From: Ignavibacteria bacterium
Lineage (GTDB): Bacteria > Bacteroidota > Ignavibacteria > Tepidaquicellales > Tepidaquicellaceae
Direction: 5' to 3'
NCBI GenBank assembly: GCA_016710985.1
Contig: JADJTX010000021.1
Span: 13,369 to 77,368, forward strand
Length of the DNA: 64,000 nt
The first letter of the stretch is position 1, and each line of letters opens with the position of its first letter. Below, in pieces: positions 57,269 through 64,000 of the stretch. The notes beneath the pieces were generated by a model. That model was not told the DNA's origin. It worked only from the letters and a program-made list of their open reading frames with translations, and searched no databases. The position numbers were made by a program, and so were the translations under genes.

Positions 57269-58540
57269 ATGATAAAAATGAGAACTTACATGATACTTTT
57301 TAAAATGGCCTTTCTTCTGTTCATTAATTCTTCGATGTTTTTTCAGAATTCAGTTTTTTGTCAGTGGGTACAGATGTCAGCCAGTGCCTGGTCGCTCTTA
57401 TCGATGGCAACAGATGGACATAATATCTATACAGGTACAGCGTTATTTTCAATGTTCCATACAAGCGGTGGCGGGAATATTCTTCTTTCTACCGATGACG
57501 GCTGGAACTGGTCAATTCTTAATTACAATGACAGAAATGCGAGCATTGAAGCTCTTGCGTGCTCGGGAACAAATGTATTTGCAGGAACTTATGGTGAAGG
57601 CATATTCAGATCTACAAACTCGGGCGCAACATGGAGTCGTTCACAAAATGGAATATCAGAAACTTCAATATTTTCATTAGCGATTGATGGAAGTAATGTT
57701 TATGCCGGCACCTATACCGGAATTTTCAAATCCCTTAACGACGGCGTGAGTTGGTCCAGACTATCAAATTTTACATATGAAGTCAGATCAATTGCTTTAA
57801 GCGGATCAAAGATTTATGCCGCTTCCGGCGGCATAAATTATTCTACTAACTCAGGAGGAAACTGGACAAACATAGGTCCGTCAGGTAGCTTTGTTTATTC
57901 CATTTTCCTGAAGGATAATATTATTTATGCCGGAGCAGCAAACAGCACAAATAACAGGGGCGGGATATATCGTTCAAGCAATAATGGTGCTAACTGGACT
58001 TATCTTACCTATAATGTGAATACCGGTGTTGTTTATTCCGTTATAGCACAGGATACAAATATTTTCATTGGAGGCGAGCGCGGAGTCTTTGTTTCTACCA
58101 ATAACGGCATAAACTGGATACAAAAGAATCAGTCATCAAATAATCTTTTTCCGCAGGTTTTTACACTTTTAATTCTGAATGATCATATATTTGCAGGAAC
58201 CTGGCGCAGACAGCTTGCAGAAATACTTGACAGTACAAAGAAAGTGACGGAGTTTCCGCCCCCTGTTCCGCCTGTTTATTCATATTATCTCTCACAGAAT
58301 TACCCCAATCCTTTCAACCCGAACACCGTTATTCGTTATTCGTTAATCGAAAATCGGTATACAACTTTAAAAGTATTTGATGCTCTGGGGAAGGAAGTTG
58401 CTACACTTGTAAATGAAAATCAAAGTCCCGGAACACATCAGGTTGAGTTAGACGGGAGCGGGTTCCCGAGCGGGGTTTATTTTTTACAGACTCACGGCGG
58501 GAATTTTTCGGAGAAGATGAGAATGATGCTTGTGAAATGA
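57269..58540 (+). CDS. Secreted BNR-type beta-propeller with T9SS CTD
   Basis: Two near starts, 57269 and 57278, are possible; the second (MRTYMILFKM) gives a more usual signal peptide, ending about SVFCQW. The protein is about 420 residues. About seven blades follow (NVFAGTYGEGIFRSTNSGAT, KIYAASGGINYSTNSGGNW). The sorting domain is the NTVIRYSLIENRY type, shared with the M14 gene, and ends SEKMRMMLVK. Intact. Its blades use more GC than the 25807 gene and are less alike. A surface protein of unknown ligand. Confidence 0.8.
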   Translation: MIKMRTYMILFKMAFLLFINSSMFFQNSVFCQWVQMSASAWSLLSMATDGHNIYTGTALFSMFHTSGGGNILLSTDDGWNWSILNYNDRNASIEALACSGTNVFAGTYGEGIFRSTNSGATWSRSQNGISETSIFSLAIDGSNVYAGTYTGIFKSLNDGVSWSRLSNFTYEVRSIALSGSKIYAASGGINYSTNSGGNWTNIGPSGSFVYSIFLKDNIIYAGAANSTNNRGGIYRSSNNGANWTYLTYNVNTGVVYSVIAQDTNIFIGGERGVFVSTNNGINWIQKNQSSNNLFPQVFTLLILNDHIFAGTWRRQLAEILDSTKKVTEFPPPVPPVYSYYLSQNYPNPFNPNTVIRYSLIENRYTTLKVFDALGKEVATLVNENQSPGTHQVELDGSGFPSGVYFLQTHGGNFSEKMRMMLVK

Positions 58541-58633
58541 CAAATTACAAATAAGAAATGAAAACATTATATGATAATAAATTAAGAATTGGGATATATT
58601 ATTTTACTAATATTTTATTAAGGAGTAATTAAA

Positions 58634-60408
58634 ATGAAAAAATGAAATACAATAATTGCAATAGTTCTTTTCTTAACAGCTACAAATATTGAAGCTCAGC
58701 CTTTACAGATATTAATGCAGGGTTAATGGGACTGGCAGTTGGTTCGGCAGCCTGGGGAGATAATGATAATGACGGGGATTTAGATATTCTTTCTAATGGC
58801 CATGATGGTTTAAATGTAAACTCAATTGTTTATCGCAATGACAGCGGTAGTTTTGTAAACATAAATGCCGGATTAAGTCCTGCCGGTTATGGAAGCGCTG
58901 TAGCCTGGGGAGATTATGACAATGACGGGGATCTGGATATCCTGTTGTCAGGCCGAATTGACAATACAAACAGAATCACTAAAATTTAGCAATGATAATG
59001 GAAATTTTATTGACATAAACGCCGGATTATATGGGCTATCCGGATGCTGTGCCGCATGGGGGAGATTTTGATAATGATGGTGATCTGGATTTAATTGTTA
59101 CCGGGTGGGATGGCTCCATTAGGAAATGTAATAATTTATCGGAATGATAGCGGAATTTTTACTAACGTGAACTCCGGTATAACCGGGATCACAAGAAGCA
59201 TCGCCACATGGGGTGATTATGATAATGATATGGATCTGGATATTCTTATTACAGGTATTGATAATAATCAGTCATATAACGGCAAAGTCTATCAAAACAA
59301 TAATGGAATCTTTACTGATATTAATGCCGGATTAGATGCCGGTCAGGGAAGTTCAGCCGAATGGGGTGATTATGATAGTGACGGTGATCTGGATATTGTA
59401 TTAACAGGGCTTTCATTAGTCGATGTTCATTCCAGAATTTACCGCAACGACAATGGAATCTTTGTCAACATAAACGCAAATATTGTAGATGTAACAGAAA
59501 GTTCAAGTTCATGGGGCGATTTTGATAACGACGGCGATTTAGATCTTTTGTTATGCGGTCTGAATAATTCGCTGCGTTATTCAAATATCTACAGAAACGA
59601 CAACGGTATATTTACAGACATCAGTGCTGATCTGACAGGTGTTGAAAACCGTAACGGAGCAGACTGGGGTGATTATGACAACGATGGAGATCTGGACATA
59701 TTACTTATGGGATTTGACGGTACTAACTATGTTACAAAGATTTATCGAAATGATAACACTATTACTAATACTACTCCTTCAATTCCCTTAAATCTTACAT
59801 CCGGTCAGCCGGGAAATAACAGCATTAATTTAAAGTGGAACAAATCAACTGATGCCCAGACTATGCAAAAAGGATTAACTTATAATCTGAGTATAAGCAC
59901 TACACCGGGAGGTGTGGAAATTTTTTCTCCTATGTCCGACTTGAATACAGGCTACAGAAAAATATCTGCATTGGGTAATACTGATGAGGATACTTCCTGG
60001 ACAATATCTAATCTGCCTGAAGGCAAATACTACTGGAGTGTTCAGGCTATTGATAATTCATTTGCTGGTTCAAATTTTTCACCTGAACAGACATTTAATA
60101 TAACTATTACTTCAGAAGGAAATTTGTCCTCAAGTGAATTTCCAAATGAGTTTGAATTAAAACAAAATTATCCGAATCCATTCAATCCTGTTACGAATTT
60201 GGAATTTGGGATTTCGGATTTGGGATTTGTTTCTTTGAAGGTTTATGATCTGCTTGGAAAAGAAGTTGCGACTTTGGTTAATGAAAAATTAAGTCCGGGA
60301 AATTATAAAGTTGAGTTTGACGGGAGCGGATTGACGAGCGGGGTTTATTTTTACAGGCTTAATGCGGGTGATTTTACGGATACGAAGAGGATGATGCTTA
60401 TTAAATGA
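58634..60408 (+). CDS. Secreted FG-GAP/VCBS-repeat protein with T9SS CTD, five or more frameshifts near the 5' end
   Basis: AGGAG lies 9 bp before the ATG at 58634, which reads ATGAAAAAATGA. One more A gives a signal peptide (NTIIAIVLFLTATNIEAQ) after a start like its neighbours. Breaks follow near 58700, 58985, 59035, 59060 and 59105. Between and after them are FG-GAP/VCBS repeats (WGDYDNDGDLDILLxG with YRNDNGIFTDINAGL), about nine in number. Then come a fibronectin-like domain (PSIPLNLTSGQPGNNSINLK) and an intact sorting domain (KQNYPNPFNPVTNLEFG to TDTKRMMLIK). A Ca-binding surface propeller; the cargo pattern matches 5519 only loosely. Confidence 0.72.
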
Positions 60409-60508
60409 CAAATTTCAAATGTCAAATTACAAATAAGAAATGAAAATATTAAATTATATTAATTTAGAATAGGGATATATTTTTAACTAATGTTAAGGAG
60501 TAATTGAA

Positions 60509-62316
60509 ATGAAAAAAAGGAAATTTATACTTTTGCAATAATTAATATCTTGTTAATTCTTATATTATGTCACAATTCATTCTCACAAGTGACTCAGGAA
60601 TGGGCAGCAAGATTTAATGGTCCGGAAGATTCATCTGAATATGCAATTTCAATGACTGTTGATCAATTGGGAAATGTATATGTAACTGGTAATAGTTATG
60701 GAAGCGGAACAAACATAGATTATTTGACCATTAAATACAGTTCAGCCGGCATTCAACTGTGGGTTCAAAGATTTAACGGACAGGGAAATACATTTGATGC
60801 AGTCAGTTCAATTGCAGTTGATATTGCAGGTAATGTTTATGTAACAGGAGGAAGTGGTTCCGGAATCAGTCCAATTTCAGATTATGCTACGATAAAATAC
60901 AATTCAGCAGGCGATCAGCTCTGGGTTGCAGGTTATGACGGACCTGGACACACTTTTGAAGATTTTGCTTCGTCAATTGCTGCAGATGACTCCGGAAATG
61001 TTTATGTGACAGGACACAGTTTTGGCAATGGCTCATCAACTGATTTTGCAACGATAAAATTAAATTCATCAGGTATACAGCAGTGGGCAGCCAGATATAA
61101 CGGAACGGGAAATTCATCAGATGAAGCTGTTTCAATATCTGTTGACAGTTCAGGTAATGTTTACGTTGGAGGATCCAGTATTGGCAGCGGAACAGATTAT
61201 GATTACCTTGTTATTAAGTACAATTCAGCCGGTGATTCGCAATGGGTTGCAAGATATAATGGCCCGGGAAATTCAGGAGATAATGTTACTTCAATCAAAC
61301 TGGATTATTCGGGCAATGTATATGTAACTGGTGAAAGTAATGGCAGCGGGACTTATAAGGATTACGCGACAATAAAGTATAACTCAAACGGCATTCAGCA
61401 ATGGGTCTCGAGATATAACGGTATTGGAAACGGTTTTGATTATACAACTTCACTTGCTGTTGATAGTGCTGGAAATGCTTATGTGACAGGTGACATTTCG
61501 GGCAGCCAGGGAAGTCGTGATTATGCAACATTAAAATACAATACGGGAGGTATTCAACAGTGGGTTGCAATATACAGTGGCACAGATTTTTCTGATGATT
61601 ACGCACATTCAATTGCACTGGACGATTTGGGAAATGTTTATGTGACCGGCGGAAGCGATCTTAGTTTAAATAATGAAGACTATGCTACGATAAAATACAA
61701 CTCTACCGGTGATTCTCAATGGGTCGCAATATATAATGGACCGGCTAACTCAAATGACTGGGCTAGTTCAATTGCATTAGACGGTATCGGAAATGTTTAC
61801 GTTACAGGCTCAAGCATAGGCATCGGAACCAGTAGTGACTATGCAACAATTAAGTATTCTCAATCAACCGGCATCGTTCACGTCTCTTCTGAAGTTCCTG
61901 AGAAATTCAGCTTGTTTCAAAATTTTCCTAATCCTTTTAACCCGGTTACAAATTTGGAATTTGGGATTTCGGATTTGGGATTCGTTTCTTTGAAAGTGTA
62001 TGATATTCTTGGAAAGGAACTAGCGACTTTAGTTAATGAAAAATTAAGTCCGGGGAAATATAAAGCTGAGTTTGACGGGAGCGGATTGCCGAACGGGGTT
62101 TATTTTTACAGACTCACTGCGGGAGAGTTTACGGAGACGAAGAGGATGATGCTTATTAAATATCAATGTTCAATGTTCAAATATCAATGTTCAATGTTCA
62201 ATTTCAATTTGAATTGTGATATGTACATTATCATTATTCATTATTCATTATTCATTATTCATTATTCTGACATTCTTGTGACAATTCGAAGTTACACAGT
62301 ACCTAATTTTGCTTAA
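60509..62316 (+). CDS. Secreted SBBP-repeat beta-propeller with T9SS CTD; frameshifts at both ends
   Basis: AAGGAG precedes the ATG at 60509. The frame stops after ten codons, but one more T in a CTTTTG run gives a signal peptide (FAIINILLILILCHNSFSQ). About eleven 53-residue SBBP repeats follow, then the sorting domain. The CTD reaches its usual end TETKRMMLIK at 62158, but the frame then runs on for 51 residues translated from CAATGTT/ATTCATT repeats to 62316. All relatives stop at AAATGA; here AAATATC replaces AAATGATC, so a single lost G has removed the stop. The native end is probably 62161. Confidence 0.75.
62161..62265. repeat. CAATGTT and ATTCATT word arrays
   Basis: ATCAATGTTCAATGTTCAAA is repeated, then ATTCATTATTCATTATTC. 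The array separates the CTD end from promoter site g. Confidence 0.8.
62268..62311 (+). promoter_or_regulatory. Tandem TGACAATT promoter (site g), upstream of 62343
   Basis: TGACATTCTTGTGACAATT (62268-62286), second box at 62279, TAATTTTG at 62304-62311: spacing 25. The leader is about 27 bp. The 19-bp tandem box is identical to site f. Confidence 0.65.
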
Positions 62317-62342
62317 GTAAAAGTTTGGAAAGGAGTTTTAAA

Positions 62343-64000
62343 ATGAAAAACTTTAATAAAATATTTGCTGCAACAATTTTTTTGTTTCTAATTGTTCATT
62401 TCTCATTGTTCATTGATAATTGCAAAGCGGATTGGGACCAGACAAACGGTCCTTATGGAGGAGTTGTCATGTGTTTCGCAACTTCCGGGAATAATTTATA
62501 TACAGGAGTTATTAGACGGCGGAATATATTATTCAACCAACAATGGAGAAAGCTGGACCGCTGCAGGATTATCAAATAAATGGATTGCTGCACTTGCCAT
62601 TAGCGGGAATAATATTTTCGTGGGAGTATATGGTGAAGGTGTGTTTCTGTCAACTAACAACGGCACTGACTGGATTGCTGTAAATAACGGTTTATCAAAT
62701 CTAAAAATATCTTTTCTTGCAATTAAAGAAAACTATATTTCGCTGGAACCTGGGGCGGCGGAATATTTGTAACAACAAATAACGGGGGAAGCTGGACTGC
62801 TTCTGGTTTTTCCGGACAAACCGTTTATTCTCTTGGGATAAGCGGAAATAATATTTTCACGAGCCCGAGGTATATATGTCATCAAATAACGGCGTAAACT
62901 GGACTTATGCAGGTTTCAGATCGTGCGGTTTAATGTTTGCCGTTCGTGGAGATAATATAACGCAGGGACAAGTTATGACGGGGTTTTCATTTCAACTAAT
63001 AGCGGCTCAAAACTGGACAGCTGCAGGCTTAGCCCAATGAAATTAATTCAATAGTAAAAAGCGGAGAGAATGTATTCGCAGGAACATTTGAAGAGATTAT
63101 TAAGGTCAAGTAATATGGGTACAAACCTGGATTCCCTAAAACAATGGTTTATCAAGCTAAATGTTTAGCTGTTTTTTGCAAACGCGGAATAATATATTCG
63201 CCGGTTCTTATAGCGGTGTTTTCCTATCAACTAATAGTGGCGAAAACTGGATTGAGAAAAAATAACCGAATATCATGTCAGTTTATTTATTCTTTAGCTA
63301 AAAGCGAAAATAATATATTTGCAGGTACATTTTATAGCGGTATTTTTCTTTCATCCGATAATGGAGGAAGCTGGACGACTGTAAATAATGATTTACCGTT
63401 ATCAGGCATTGAATTCAATAGTTGTAGCGAAAATAATATTTTCACAGGGACTTTTAATCCAGTTTCGGTAATGGGGACTTTTCCTTTCGACCAATAATGG
63501 GGGAAACTGGACATCTGCGGATTATCCCCAATCTGTTTTTCTCTTGTATTAAACGGAACTGATATATTTGCAGGCACTTATGATGGAGTATTCCACTCAA
63601 CCAATAATGGAAGAAACTGGATTTCTACTGGTCTTTCAAATCAGACTGTCAGATCTCTTGCCATAAACGGAAATAATATATTTGCCTGAACATATGCAGG
63701 AGTATTTCGCTCAACCATTATGGAGAAACTGGATTGCTTCCGGATTATCAAGTCAAGCTGTCTATTCTTTAGCAATTAAGTGGAATTTATTTATTCTCAG
63801 GGACAGACAGCGGAGGTGTATATCGTTCAACGAATAACGGGGCAGCTGGGTTTCAGTAAACAACGGTTTGACAAGCTCACACATCCTTTCTCTGGCGGTA
63901 GACGGAAATTATTTATTCGCAGGTACATATGGCGGAGTATTTTTATCGACAAATGACGGTGCAAACTGGCTGAATAAGAATCAGGGTTTTAATTATACTC
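62343..64000 (+). CDS. Secreted BNR-type beta-propeller, 3' partial, eight or more frameshifts
   Basis: The ATG at 62343 follows AAAGGAG. The signal peptide ends about DNCKADW. Blades of the type NNIFAGTYxGVFLSTNNGTNW continue to the right edge in all three frames, with breaks about every 150-250 bp (for example near 62510, 62750, 62870, 63005, 63110, 63480, 63535, 63715 and 63840). The blade order and spacing stay regular, so the protein plan is clear. The sorting domain, if present, lies outside the window. This density of breaks is the highest in the window and points to low-quality sequence near an end, though a decayed gene cannot be excluded. Confidence 0.65.

Overview
The window looks like a chromosome segment (probably a metagenome contig) from an uncultured Ignavibacteria-type bacterium of the Bacteroidota/Chlorobi group. 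It is AT-rich. At least fifteen genes end in the type IX secretion (T9SS) C-terminal domain with the NYPNPFNP start, a YDxLGKEV core and a TKRMxLxK end. Promoters have the TAnnTTTG -7 element typical of that phylum. I see no rRNA, tRNA, CRISPR array, transposase or phage gene.

Layout. 1-5130: the 3' part of a cyclase/AAA-ATPase/TPR signalling gene, a GNAT acetyltransferase, and a membrane cytochrome b plus decaheme cytochrome c pair. 5340-14470: a secreted FG-GAP protein, a B12-type radical SAM enzyme, a small lipoprotein, a Ycf48-like propeller, and on the minus strand an M19 dipeptidase and a small lipoprotein. 14617-22160: an HdrCBA-FlxDCBA electron-bifurcation operon. 22235-35199: secreted propellers, an FGE-fold protein, a 'mini' T9SS protein, and two tandem M28 peptidases with different sorting modules. 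35514-45697: ten co-directional, closely spaced genes: a four-gene acyl-chain set (FabZ-type dehydratase, ketosynthase, ACP, FabL-type enoyl reductase), four paralogous lipoproteins carrying a domain I cannot name, and two outer-membrane beta-barrels. 45756-64000: an island of secreted propeller/FG-GAP proteins with an M14 carboxypeptidase and a phospholipase D-like protein among them. The last gene runs off the right edge.

Regulation. Eight sites share a promoter made of two TGACAATT boxes 11 bp apart, with a TAnnTTTG-like box starting 25 bp (24-26 in one site) after the second box. A separate CRP/FNR-like palindrome, ATGAYAnnTATCAT, lies 29.5 bp before the -7-like box of both the cytochrome pair and the Hdr-Flx operon. 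This suggests one redox regulator controls both electron-transfer units. No such regulator gene is in the window.

Quality caveat. Many genes are split by single-base indels, often in homopolymers and sometimes in obviously essential sites (for example next to the ketosynthase active-site cysteine). Their density rises toward the right end. I therefore annotate most broken genes as one CDS with probable sequencing or consensus errors, not as pseudogenes. Spans quoted for such genes join several frames.
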